NCBI RefSeq assembly: GCF_014633365.1
Contig: NC_068339.1
Coordinates: forward strand, 32,993,316 to 33,057,315
Reading direction: 5' to 3'
Length of the DNA: 64,000 nt
From: Diospyros lotus
Taxonomy: Eukaryota; Streptophyta; Magnoliopsida; Ericales; Ebenaceae
A program made the translations under genes and the position numbers. This document shows positions 53,191 through 63,802 of this stretch, one piece after another. Position 1 is the first letter of the stretch, and each line of letters opens with the position of its first letter. Below the pieces are notes generated by a model. It was not told where the DNA came from, ran no database searches, and saw only the letters and a program-made list of their open reading frames with translations.

Positions 53191-53898
53191 TGTTTTGTTC
53201 GAGACAACTCTCGGCCATTACTCAAAAACATAAACCAAAAATAGAGCCAAAACATACACAGAGCATTCGATAAACTCAAACATGCATATGAACAGAATAG
53301 CAAAGATAAAGCATAAACTGAACACAAGCAATTTTACCGTGGTTCACCTATTAATGAGGGCTACGTCCACGTTGAGCTCTGATAAAGAGAGCTCACTGCA
53401 CTATCGGAAAGAAATGATTACAGTCTCAATATATAAACCTCACTCTCCTATACTCACTGTACAAGATAAACAACTCTCTAATCAAAGGAGTCCCATAACC
53501 ACAAATCTACAGATTAGAGACAAAACCCTAGAGAGAAAACATTTCATATCAAACCTATACAGAGAGAATGAAATTGTAGAGAATGAAAGCAAACCCTAAA
53601 GAGGCAATACAAATCGGAGGTTGTGCATTGGTGATCTTGAGGCCACTGTAGAAGATAAATAGAGGAAAGTAGCTATGAGGATGAAGTCGTATAAAGGCAG
53701 CATCAATGATTGGGGAAGAGGCAGGCTAAACGACAAACGAAGGCACACTTTGATAAAACGGCAAGGGACGGTTTCTGTTTTGGTCGTCCAGCTCATTGGC
53801 TCAAAACGACAACGTTTTGGGCAGCCAGGAGGGTTGCCAAAAGACCATCCAGTCCGCTCTCCAAAACGGTGCCCTTGAAGCTTCATTTAATTCCAACA
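53191..53898 (-). repeat. Copia D 3' LTR
   Basis: 708 bases, plus-strand end ...TTAATTCCAACA; pair of 58995-59701. A minus-strand polypurine tract caaggtggagat lies at 53899-53910. Confidence 0.9.
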
Positions 53899-53995
53899 AT
53901 CTCCACCTTGAAGCTTCAACTATCCAAGGACATTCCTCCAACAATAGTGTAGCGTGCTACAATCCTTACCATCATTACTCTTGTTGGTTGTTCCT

Positions 53996-54370
53996 TCAAC
54001 CAACTTCTACATGCAGCAAGCCCAAACAATGTTTGAACTTAGCTGCAGTCACTATTTTTGTTCCCATATCTGTCGGATTATTTTCAGCAGGGACTTTTTG
54101 AATGTTTACAATACCTTTGGCCACCCGATCCCTTACATAGTGGTATTTCACATCCACATGTTTTGTTCTTTCATGGTATACCGGATTTTTACACAAGTGA
54201 ATAGTACTTTGGCTATTAGAAAATACCACAACCTTACCTTGTAGCATCTGAATTTCTTTTAAGAAAACTTGAAGCTAGATGGCTTCCTTAAATGCATCTG
54301 TCACAGCCACATACTCTGCCTCAGTGGAAGACAATGCAACCAGAGGCTGCAACTGTGACTTCCAGCTGAT
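53996..54370 (-). pseudogene. Copia D RNase H
   Basis: Block SQSTIHLCKNPVYHERTKHVDVKYHYVRD, then ENNPTDMGTKIVTAAKFKHCL at the C-terminus, diagnostic of Tork copia. A frame break near 54,250-54,370 separates it from RT. Confidence 0.88.
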
Positions 54371-55703
54371 TCAATTACCACTTAAGATAAAGAAATAGAC
54401 AGTAGTGGATTTTCTTGAGTCTCTATCTCCTACAAAATCATAATCTACAAAGCCTACTAGATCAAGTGCATCATATCTTTTCATGTAATTTAAACCAACA
54501 TTTAAAGAGCCATTGATATATCTTAATAAGAATTTTAAGGCATCCCAATGAGTTTTCCCAAGGTTAGACATAAATCTGCTAAGCAAAGAGATTGAAAATG
54601 CAAGGTCTAACTTGGTACTAATCATGGAATACATGATGGTTCCAATTACATTAGCATATGGAATTGTTTCCATTTTCAGTTTTTCAGAATCCGATGATGG
54701 GCATTGAGATTTATACAAGATAAAATGACCAGCCAAAGGTGTATTTACTGGTTTACAACTTGACATACCAAATTTTTGTACAGCCTTTAGCAAATAGTCA
54801 TGTTGGTGAATTTTTAAACAACTTTTACTTCTATTTCTCTCTATTACCATCCCTAAAACTTTCCTAGCAAGACCTAAGTCTTTCATGTCAAAATTTGTGT
54901 TCAGCATTGATTTTAATTCACATATCTTTGACTTAGATTTGCTAATCAACAAAATGTCATCAACATACAACAACAATAAACAGGAATTTTCGAAAGGATA
55001 AAGTAAAGGCAGTTGTCATATTCACTCCTAACAAAGCCAATCCCAATTATAATATTATCAAATTTCTTGTGCCATTGTCTTGGGATTGCTTTAGTCCATT
55101 CAAAGACTTTTTTAATAAACAAACATAATCAGGATGAAGTTTATTAACATAACCAGCAGGTTGTTCCATATAAATGAGCTCATCTAAGTCTCCATGTAAG
55201 AAGGCAGTTTTAACAACTAGTTGTTCTAATTCTAAGTCATATTGAACAATTATTACAAGCATCATACATATAGTTTTAAATTTAACAATAGGAGAAAAAA
55301 TCTAAATATAATCTATGCTTTCCCTCTGAGTAAAACATTTAGCCACTAGTTTAGCTTTAAATCTTAAGGGATCAGTGGGTAACATACCTTCCTTGAGTTT
55401 GAACAGCTATTTACACCTTACCAGCTTTTGTTTCTGAGGTCTTGGGACCAATTCCCAGGTGTTGTTGGTCATTAAAGAGGTCATTTCTTCATCCATTGCA
55501 CATTGCCATTTTGAGCAGTCATGAGAGTTGACAGCCTCATAGCAGGATGGCTCACTGCTTCTCATTTCCATTCCTGCCACTAAGGCACAATAAACAAGGT
55601 CTGAATACGCACATCTAGCAGGAGGTCTCACTATCCTCCTGCGTGTATCACGAGCTAATTGATAATCCCTTAAGTTTTGCTGAGGAGAGTCATGTTGCTC
55701 CAC
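54371..55703 (-). pseudogene. Copia D reverse transcriptase
   Basis: From 55703: NSHDCSKWQCAMDEEMTSLMTNNTWELV, then (55265) [32 protein letters not shown], then LLYVDDILLISKS with an intact YVDD, FDMKDLGLARKVLGM, YLLKAVQKFGMSSCKPVNTPLAGHF. A stop/frameshift lies near 55,300 and one between 54,976 and 55,080, so the enzyme is broken. Confidence 0.88.
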
Positions 55704-56933
55704 CTCAGCCTCAGGGATATCAGTTGACTCCTCATGATCACTTTTGTGGTCAGAGGATGAATCACTATTTGGGCTGGGATACCAGGGATTGGGGTAACTG
55801 GCAGGCTAGACATACCTGTTGGCTGCTCCACCTGAAACTGAGTATTACCAGTTATCACAAAATCTTCTGGGACACTAGGTTTAGGGTCTGTCTCTAAGTT
55901 TTCTAGTCTGCAAGGGAACACAGTTTCATTAAATATAACATCCCTACTTATGATTATCTTAACTCCTCTTGAACTCCTATCCTATAACCTATAGCCTTTA
56001 GTTCCATCTTGGTACCCTACAAATACACATTTCGTGGATCTAGGGTCTAATTTTCCTATAGATTGGTGAACATAGGCTTCACACCCAAAGACTTTTAAAT
56101 TATCTAAGTTCATTTTTCTTCCTAACCACTTTTCTTCAGGGCACATTAAATTTAAGACAATGGAGGGGCTTCTATTTATCAGGTAGGCAGGAGTAGAGAG
56201 GGCTTCTCCCCAAAAAGTCTTAGGCATACTGGGTGTGAACAATAGACATCTAACCTTTTCTAGGAGAGTTCTGTTCATTCTTTCAGCAACCCCATTTTGT
56301 TGGGGTGTGTTCCTAACAGTTTTGTGTCTAGTAATGCCTTATGAGTTGCATAACTCATCAAAATCTCTATTGCAGAATTCTAATCCATTGTCTGTTCTTA
56401 AGGTTTTAATCCTCTTATCAATTTGGTTTTCAACTAAGGCCTTCCATATTTTAAATTTTTCTAATGTCTGGTCCTTAGTCCTAAGAGAGAACACCCACAC
56501 TTTCCTAGTAAAGTCATCAACAATGGATAAGACATACCTATTACCACCAAGGGTTGGTGTTTGAGAGGGACCCCATAGGTCTGCATGCAAGTATTCTAGG
56601 CATGCCTTCGCCAGGTGAGTTCCTTTATGGAAACTCAGCCTGTGTTGCTTACCCAGAGTACAAGGCTCACAGAAGTTTAGGGAACCTGCAGTCACTGAAT
56701 CAAGATAACCTTGAGTTGACAGTGCCTGCAGACCTTTCTACCTCATGTGACCAAGTCTCAAATGCCAGAGATTTGTCTTATCAGTTTTAACAATGCATGC
56801 AGAAGAAACAGGGAGAAGAGAACAACCATTTAACACACATAAACCATGCCTCTTATTACCAGTTAGAATTAGGTCTTTGTTTTTAAAAACATGCATGAAG
56901 ACATTTTCAGCAGTATAAGAATAGCCTAACTCA
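55704..56933 (-). pseudogene. Copia D integrase
   Basis: From about 56800: CEPCTLGKQHRLSF, ADLWGPSQTP, VLSIVDDFTRKVWVF, LRTDNGLEFCN, then TPQQNGVAERMNRTLLEKVRCLL, FGCEAYVH, KCVFVGYQDGTKGYRL. D,D,E catalytic blocks are visible. In-frame stops at 56339 and 55982. Cut at its N-terminal side by the hAT element. Confidence 0.88.
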
Positions 56934-57727
56934 CAGTGTTCGAAAATTCGGCCTAGGCGCTAAGCGGCCATTGGCCGCGGCGATTTAAGGCTTCTCAGCA
57001 GCCTTGTGCGCCATGCCCGACTAATCGGGCCGCGGCGCCGCCTAGGCGGACCAGGCGGCACCTAACTGCCTGGGCGACCGCCTGGGTCGCGCGCGACCTA
57101 GGCTACCTAGGTCGTGCGCGTCTTGGGCCGACCTTGTTTCCCCCTCCCTTTCTCTATTTCCCCTTTCCCTTTCTCTCTCTGGTTGTTCATCGCAGCTCCC
57201 CTCTCTCTCTCTCTCGCCTTCAATCTCCTCTTGGTCGTTCATCGCCACCATCGATCTTTTCTCTTGGTCCTGCTCTCTCGTTGCCGCCGACCTCACCTGT
57301 TGGTCGTTCTCTCTCATCGCCACCAATCTTATCTGTTGGCTGTCATCTCTCGTCGCCGATCGCGTCTTGCTGCGGTATGTATCCAACTATCCATCTTCCT
57401 TTGCCAACGCAAGCTTGCATTGCTGCTTGTTGCAGCAACAAGCAGCAAAAGCTTGCTGTGCTGCTTGCTGCAGCAACGCAAGCTTGCTGCTTCAACAAGC
57501 AGCAAGTTGTTGCTGCTTGCTGCTTGTTGAAGTAAGCAAGTTGCTGCTTCAACGCGAGCTTGCTACTTCAAGCAGTAAGCTTGCGTTGCTGCAGTAGTTG
57601 TTAATTTCATTAGATGACTTTTAATTAAATTTCAATGTCAATTATTCCTAGTCGTCGCCTAAGCCCCGCCTAGGCGCTAGGCCCCAGCCTGGCACCTGAC
57701 TAGCGCCTAGCGCATTTTTGAACACTG
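56934..57727. mobile_element. Second non-autonomous hAT element (794 bp), GC-rich
   Basis: Imperfect terminal inverted repeats: CAGTGTTCGAAAAT at the left, ATTTTTGAACACTG at the right, extending into GCCTAGGCGCTA-type text on both sides. Flanking 8-bp duplications CTAACTCA (56926-56933) and CTAACTTA (57728-57735). GC-rich ends, a CT-rich segment (57130-57360) and a gcttgctgc/gcagcaa repeat block (57400-57590). The open frames in it are low-complexity and not genes. Confidence 0.9.
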
Positions 57728-58133
57728 CTAACTTATCAAGTGTACCAAGAGATATTAAATTTTGTTTCAAGCCAGGCACATATCTAACATCAGTGAGCAT
57801 TCTGACTTTGTTATCGTGCATTTTTGAGGTTATGTCACTTATTCCTTACACACTACATGATTGGTTGTTACCCATATACACAGTGCTAGATTCTTTATTA
57901 CTAAAGTTTTGAAAACATGCAATATTAGGACACATGTGGAATGAACATCCAGAGTCCATTATCCACTCATTAGTAACAGATGCATCATAAATAGTAAGAA
58001 CTTCAGCTAATGTGTTAGAGTTACTAGTAGCTATGGTTACATTACCTCCTTGTTTCTGTTTCTTTAAAAGATCACAACAATACTTTTTAATGTGTCCCTC
58101 TTTTCCACAATGATAACACTTCCACTTAGGTTT
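57728..58133 (-). pseudogene. Copia D nucleocapsid and protease
   Basis: Minus strand: zinc knuckle C.HCGKEGHIKKYC, then EWIMDSGCSFHMC, the copia protease active-site block, and NSSTLCI-like text. One stop just before the knuckle (58136). Confidence 0.82.
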
Positions 58134-58822
58134 TTATTTACCCTTCTTTTCCTTGTTTTTACCCTTATTCCCAAAACCCCCAGATTGATCTCCATTACCC
58201 GTATTGTTTCTCTTTTCAAACTTTCCCTTAACAAATAAGTTATTACCAGGTTTTTTAGATGTGCTTAACTCTAACTCCCTAGCTTTAATTCTAGATATAA
58301 CCAAGTCTAAACTAGGTACAATTCTTGTATATTGTAGAGCATGCTTAACTACATTATATTCATCAAGTAAAGAGTTTAATAGGATCATAGCCTCACTGGT
58401 ATCACCCAAGGCTTGATCTATTCCTCTTAACAACTAAGCAAGTCTAGTAAACTCATCTATGTTTTCATCCATTGATTTAGACATATTCATTTTAAAGTTA
58501 AATAACATACCCTTTAAATAAACTAAGTTAGGAGTAGACAAAACAGAATATAATGATTCAAGGTTATTCCACAATTCAATAGGGGTATTCATGCCATCAA
58601 CTTTACGGATAACACTATCACCAAGATGTAAGAAAATAAATTATAAGCTTCTTCCCTTACCTCATCAGTTCTAGCCAACTGATCTGCCAACCATTTTCTA
58701 TCATCAGGCTCGAGTGCAATAAGCACTTTGTGATGAGAGAGCAAAACTCTCATCTTCTTTTTCCAACTACCAAAATCACTTTTTCCGTCAAATGTACCGA
58801 TTTCAAATCGGGTTGATGTCAT
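58134..58822 (-). pseudogene. Copia D gag
   Basis: From 58822: MTSTRFEIGTFDGKSDFGSW (family F.G.NFSLWQ type), KKKMRVLLSHHKV, RTDEVREEAYNL; after a frame break, LINSLLDEYNVVKHALQYT, LDLVISRIKARELEL. Tork-type capsid. Frameshift near 58,620 and a stop near 58,434. Confidence 0.85.
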
Positions 58823-58980
58823 CTTTGCCTTGCACGAAGGTACCCTAAAACCCTAGATGTTGATAGAGACTCTCAACAAACCCTAGAGAATCAGACCAAC
58901 ACAAGCAAAACAAATAATATGACTCTGAGATTGGAAATAGCACAGGCTTCGAAACCCTAGACTGTGGATACCAAAGAAAT

Positions 58981-58993
58981 GGCTCTGATACCA
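58981..58993 (-). other. Copia D primer-binding site
   Basis: Minus-strand TGGTATCAGAGCC, one base inside the 5' LTR; initiator tRNA-Met type. Confidence 0.88.
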
Positions 58994-58994
58994 T

Positions 58995-59701
58995 TGTTGG
59001 GTCGAGACAACTCTCGACCACTACTCAAAAACAGAAACCAAAAATAGAGCCAAAACATACACAAAGCATTCGATAAACTCAAACATGCATATGAACAGAA
59101 TAGCAAAGATAAAGCATAAACTGAACACAAACAATTTTACCGTGGTTCACCCGTTAATGAGGACTACGTCCACATTGAGTTCCGGCAAAGAGAGCTCACT
59201 GCACTATCGAAAAGAAACGATTACAACCTCAATATACAAACCTCACTTTCGTATACTCACTGGACAAGATAAACAACTCTGTAATCAAAGGAGCCCCATA
59301 ACCACAAATCTACAGATTAGAGACAAAACCCTAGAGAGAAAACATTTCGTATCAAACCTATATAGAGAGAATGAAATTGTAGCGAATGAAAGCAAACCCT
59401 AAAGAGGCAATACAAATCAAAGGTTGTGCATTGGTGATCTTGAGGCCATTGTAGAAGATAAATAGAGGAAAGCAGCTGTGAGGATGAAGTCGTATAAAGG
59501 CAACATCAACGATCGGGGAAGAGGTAGGCTAAACGACAAACGAAGGCACGCTTTGATAAAATGGCAGGGGACGGTTTCCGTTTTGGCCGTCTAGCTCATG
59601 GGCCCAAAATGGCAACGTTTTGGGCAGCCAGGAGGGTTGTCAAAAGACCATCCAGTCCCCTCTCCAAAACGGTGTCGTTGAAGCTTCATTTAATTCCAAC
59701 A
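58995..59701 (-). repeat. Copia D 5' LTR
   Basis: 707 bases; plus-strand start TGTTGGGTCGAG, end TTAATTCCAACA; pair of 53191-53898. Confidence 0.9.
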
Positions 59702-59931
59702 GTTTCTCAGGATTTAACCTTTGCTACTATGGGTGAACTGTTGGAGAGTCCTAAGCTACTAAGGAATTTCACTGAGAGGACGGAGAGTGTAACTGCTAAG
59801 GAGTCTACACAAGAAATGAAGACGTTAGCCCCAATCATGTGCTGATAAGTAGTGATAAGGAGGGATTGAAGACCCAAAGAGATAATCTAGATAAGTTCCT
59901 AAAATTCAAGAGAAATAATAGGAGTAGGATG
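59702..59931. other. Short flank between copia D and copia K
   Basis: A plus-strand frame (DLTFATMGELLESPKLL...) is open to about 59845 without recognised homology; it may be what copia D inserted into. Confidence 0.4.
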
Positions 59932-60116
59932 TGTTAGTTATCTTATCTTGTGTATCTTAAATTTTTGTTGTATCTTATCTTCAAAATATTAGGATTAGAT
60001 AGCATAGAATCATGTATAAAGTTATCTCTCTCGATTAATCAAAGTAGGAGATTGATTTCTCTCAAACTCAGTTTCTTGGTCTCGGGTTCCCTGCCTAAGG
60101 GACCTTACTTTGTTCA
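59932..60116 (+). mobile_element. Copia K 5' LTR
   Basis: TGTTAGTTATC...CTTTGTTCA, about 185 bases, directly followed by TAGTATTAGAGC (60117-60128), a two-mismatch tRNA-Met primer site. Confidence 0.72.
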
Positions 60117-60160
60117 TAGTATTAGAGCTCGGCTTTTTGTAGCCTAAGTATTTAGATCAT

Positions 60161-60987
60161 ATGGATACTCAAGCCCATGGGAATGCAGTTTCTATTGCTG
60201 CAGAGTTATCCATTAGTTTGACTCTTCAACAAATAGCAACTTTGGTTGTCGTAGTACCTATCAACACCCTATCAATGGATAGCCACACCTTGCAAATCAC
60301 GCAACATAGGTTGAACGGAAGAAACTTTAGAAAGTGGTTTCAATCCATCACCTTGGTGATTAAAGGCAAGGGAAAATGTGGCTATCTCACCGGGGCTATT
60401 CCAACTCCACCAGAAGATTCTAGAGAGTATCAACGATGGGAGGTAGAGAACTCAATTTTGATGGCTTGACTTATCAACTTGATGGAGCCCAAAGTAGGCC
60501 AACCCTATCTGTTCTACAAGACTGCAAAAGAGGTATGGGATGCAGTCCAAGAAATTTACTCTGATTTAGAAAATACAGCTCAATGTTTTGAGATTAGAGC
60601 AACAATTTGGACTACCAAGTAGGGTAGTTTTGGAGTTACGAAATATTACAATAATCTAATGGAGTTATGGCAAGAGATGGATCTGTATTATGATCCAAGT
60701 TGGGAGTGTGCGATTAATAGCCAGAAATACAGCAAGATGCTGGAAAAAGAGAGGATTTTTTACTTCCTCCAAGGGCTCAATCTAGATTTGGATGAAGTGA
60801 GAGGAAAACTTCTAGGTACCAAGCCATTACCATCTCTTCGAGAGGTATTTGCGGAGGTTAGACGAGAGGAAAGCAAAAAGAAGGTAATGCTTCTATTCAC
60901 ATAACCAAATTTAGGGTCTGCTTTTGTTGCTACTAGGAAAGAGGACAATCCTAGGGACAAACAATGATGCGAGCACTATAACTGACC
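60161..60987 (+). pseudogene. Copia K gag remnant
   Basis: LNGRNFRKWFQSITLVIKGKG, GYLTGAIPTPP, YQRWEVENSILMA, stop, LINLMEPKV, KEVWDAVQEIYSD, then NSQKYSKMLEKERIFYFLQGLNLDLDEVRGKLLGTKPLPSLREVF. A zinc-knuckle start C.HYN.PYHTKNTCW follows near 60968. Stops at 60467 and 60902. Confidence 0.82.
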
Positions 60988-61245
60988 CTACCATACAAAG
61001 AACACATGTTGGAAGTTACACGGGAAGCCACCAAACTGGAAACCCAGATCTAAGAGAGAAAAAGAGAAACTAGCTACCATACAAAGAACACATGCTGGAA
61101 GTTACACGGGAAGCCACCAAACTGGAAACCCAGATCTAAGAGGGAAAAAGAGAAACTAGCTACCATACAAAGAACACATGCTGGAAGTTACACGGGAAGC
61201 CACCAAACTGGAAACCCAGATCTAAGAGGGAAAAAGAGAAACTAG
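60988..61245 (+). repeat. 86-bp tandem repeat, three copies
   Basis: Units 60988-61073, 61074-61159, 61160-61245, nearly identical, each starting ctaccatacaaagaacacatg. They duplicate the gag segment that reads HTKNTCWKLHGKPPNWKP in the first copy; 86 is not a multiple of 3, so each copy shifts the frame. Confidence 0.95.
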
Positions 61246-61249
61246 CTTA

Positions 61250-61952
61250 TGCAGTAGCCAATATCCGATTCAATAAGTTGTATATTAAGAAGTCTAAATG
61301 TGCATTTGCACAATCCCAAGTGGAGTATCTAGGCCATGTCATTTCGAGAGTAGGGGTTAGCACAGATCCCCAAAAGGTGGCAGCAATGACGGCATGGCCA
61401 AGACCTGTCAATGTGGGATTCTTGGGTCTCACAGGTTACTATCGTAGATTTGTCAAAGACTATGGCACTCTAAGTAAACCATTGACAGAGTTGCTGAAGA
61501 AGGAAGGATTTCACTGGAATGAGAGGGCCGAGGAAGTTTTTGGAAGGTTGAAAGCTGCCATGAGTGAGGTACCTACACTGAGCTTACCCGATTTTAATCA
61601 ACCTTTTGTACTAGAAACCGATGCTAGTGCTAGTGGGGTGGGGGCAGTATTGATGCAAGGAGGAAGGCCTTTGGCTTTTATCAGCCAAGCATTGGCCCCT
61701 AAGCACTTGGGTCTCAGTGTCTATGATAAGAAGCTTCTGGCTATTCTAATAGTCGTAGAGAAATGGCAACACTACCTTGAAGGAGGGAGGTTCATTATAA
61801 AAATAGATCACCAGAGCTTTAAGTTTTTGTTACAATAGAAACTTCATACCCACGATAAGAGGAAAGACATGTTAAAGTTAAAGGGACTTGACTATGTTAT
61901 TCAGTACTAGAGAGGCCATGAGAACAAAGCAGTCAATGCTCTATCTCGTTGT
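61250..61952 (+). pseudogene. Chromovirus L: RT end and RNase H, fused to copia gag
   Basis: Starts mid-RT at LYIKKSKCAFAQSQVEYLGHV, then [30 protein letters not shown], RNase H with ETDASASGVGAVL (catalytic aspartate present), [28 protein letters not shown], stop at 61837, HDKRKDMLKLKGLDYVIQY. The catalytic RT domain, protease and gag of this element are absent; copia K gag is upstream instead. Confidence 0.88.
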
Positions 61953-62800
61953 GTGGAAGAAGGGGCCTCTGCTGTTATCACTGCAATTACTCCGGATTGG
62001 TTCCGGGATGTAACAACTAGTTACACAAAAGGAGAGTGGATCAAGGAGTTGATGGAGCAAATGATACTAGACCCAGACAACAAACCAAGTTATTCATTGA
62101 GGAATGGGTTGCTGAGATATAAGGACATAATACTAATTGGTGGGGATGAGGCTCTCAGACAAAAGATCCTAGGGGCGTTACATGATTCCCCCATGGGTGG
62201 CCATTCAGGGATACATAACACTTACAGTAGGATTAAACAACTATTCTTTTGGCTAGGGTTGAGAAGAGAAGTGGTGGAGTATGCGAAGGGCTGTGACACT
62301 TGCAACAGGTGTAAGCATGAAAACATCCGCCCCCAAGGGTTGTTGCAACCTCTACCCATTCCTGACCAAGCATCCACATCAGTATGGATTTTATAGAAGG
62401 TCTACCAAAGTTAGAGGGTAAGGAATGTGTGCTAGTGGTGGTGGATCGTATGACCAAATATGCCTATTTCTTGGGCTTATCACACCTCTTTACTGCACAG
62501 GAGGTGGTAGGATTTTTCTTAGATCAAGTGGGCAAGTTGCATGGGCTGCCTCAAGGGATTGTTTTAGATAGGGACAAAGTCTTCACAAGCCTCCTTTGGA
62601 AAGAGCTAATGAAATCCCTAGGGACACAGCTACACATGTCATCCTCTTATCACCCGGAGATAGCTAGACAGACCGAAAGGACTAATTAATACCTCGAGAC
62701 ATACTTAAGATGTGTGAGCCTAATGCATTCTACCAGGTGGCACAAATGGCTCTCCTTAGCCTAATGGTGGTACGATACCACTCCACACTCCTCTCTGAAG
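61953..62800 (+). pseudogene. Chromovirus L integrase
   Basis: Zinc finger HDSPMGGHSGIHNTYSR...CDTCNRCKHE, then DFIEGLPKLEGKECVLVVVDRMTKYAYF, LDRDKVFTSLLWKEL, SSSYHPEIARQTERTN (family DGQTERVN). Frame change near 62,385 and stops at 62687 and 62761. Confidence 0.88.
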
Positions 62801-63418
62801 ATGACACAATTTGAAGCACTATATGGATACAAACCTCCTCTCTTACCATTGAGAGGAAGCCAAAGTCAGGTAGTTACAGTGGACGATTATTTAGTTCAGA
62901 GGCATCAAATGTTGCAAACCCTAAGGAAAGGGCTAGCTAGTGCCCAAAATCGAATGAAGCAATATGCAGATAGGAAGAGGAGTGGAGGAGTCTTCTCGGT
63001 GGGAGACAAGGTGTATCTAAAATTGAGGCAAGCCTAACTGAAGACTTTTTCCCCTAAGTCAGTGACTAAGCTGAGTTCCAAATACTACGGTCCTTATGAA
63101 GTGATAGCTAAGGTGGGACAGGTGGCTTACAGACTCCAACTTCCAGAGGGGTCTCACATACATCCCGTGTTCCATGTGTCACTCCTCAAACCATCCCCAA
63201 GCATAAGTCCAGTTAGTTTTATCCTACCCTTAGCAATACAACTAGCACAACTAGAGACGGAGCCAATAGCTATAGTGGACAGGAGAATCATCTACAAGCA
63301 TCAAGCACCCATCACTGAGGTGTTGGTCCACTGGTTTAATCTCCACCCTAAAAACAACACTTGCGAGTACCTCCTTGACCTCCTAAAGCAGTTTCCCAGG
63401 GCAACCAGACTTCTGTGA
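62801..63418 (+). pseudogene. Chromovirus L integrase C-terminus and chromodomain
   Basis: [47 protein letters not shown], stop, [37 protein letters not shown], then chromodomain [26 protein letters not shown], with cysteine for the usual tryptophan in NTWE. Confidence 0.88.
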
Positions 63419-63446
63419 CTTACTTGAGGACAATAATGTTTCTAGT

Positions 63447-63457
63447 AGGGGGGGAAT
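63447..63457 (+). other. Polypurine tract of chromovirus L
   Basis: aggggggggaat-type run directly before the 3' LTR at 63458. Confidence 0.75.
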
Positions 63458-63802
63458 TGTCACGAGATTATTATGTAAATAAGGAGACTACTAAGGTAGA
63501 AGGGTAAGGGGTACTGGTGTAATATGGATTAGATTGACAGTTACAACACATGGGTCTAATTCAAATGTAATCCAAATATTGGCGCCAAGGCTTGGTAATT
63601 ATATAACCAACCCTCGTGGCTATGAGAAGCATCCTTAGAGAATTCAATTGATTCAATTTTCCCTCTTAGCTTCTCGATCTCTCCCTTTTTCTCTCTATTT
63701 CTCTTTCTTTGTTTCTTTCTTTCCTTCTAATATACCAATTCTCGCGCAATTCTCACTGAATTGGGAGTGAACTCTCTCTCTTGTCAAAATCACATTCTGA
63801 CA
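63458..63802 (+). repeat. Chromovirus L 3' LTR (345 bp)
   Basis: TGTCACGAGATT...CATTCTGACA, with a CT-rich second half and a plausible TATA (ttatataacc, about 63599). No second LTR in the window. Ends exactly where minus-strand copia gag begins. Confidence 0.85.

Larger units (their letters stand above)
53191..59701 (-). mobile_element. Tork-like copia D, both LTRs present
   Basis: LTRs 53191-53898 and 58995-59701, tRNA-Met primer site, polypurine tract and colinear gag-protease-integrase-RT-RNase H on the minus strand. It carries a hAT insertion (56934-57727). The LTRs differ by a few per cent by eye. The right flank is GTTTC (59702); the left end is altered (tgttttgttcgag for TGTTGGGTCGAG) so the duplication cannot be fixed. 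Stops and frame changes are present but fewer than in most neighbours. Confidence 0.9.

Noticed and set aside
53025..53273. Open frame of 82 codons rich in Phe, Leu and Ser
   Set aside because: Crosses the copia D LTR border and has no homology; the left part is likely copia J remnant in another frame.
57042..57597. Six overlapping open frames rich in Arg/Glu, Leu/Ser or Gln/Cys
   Set aside because: Low-complexity translations of the CT-rich and gcttgctgc repeats inside a hAT element.
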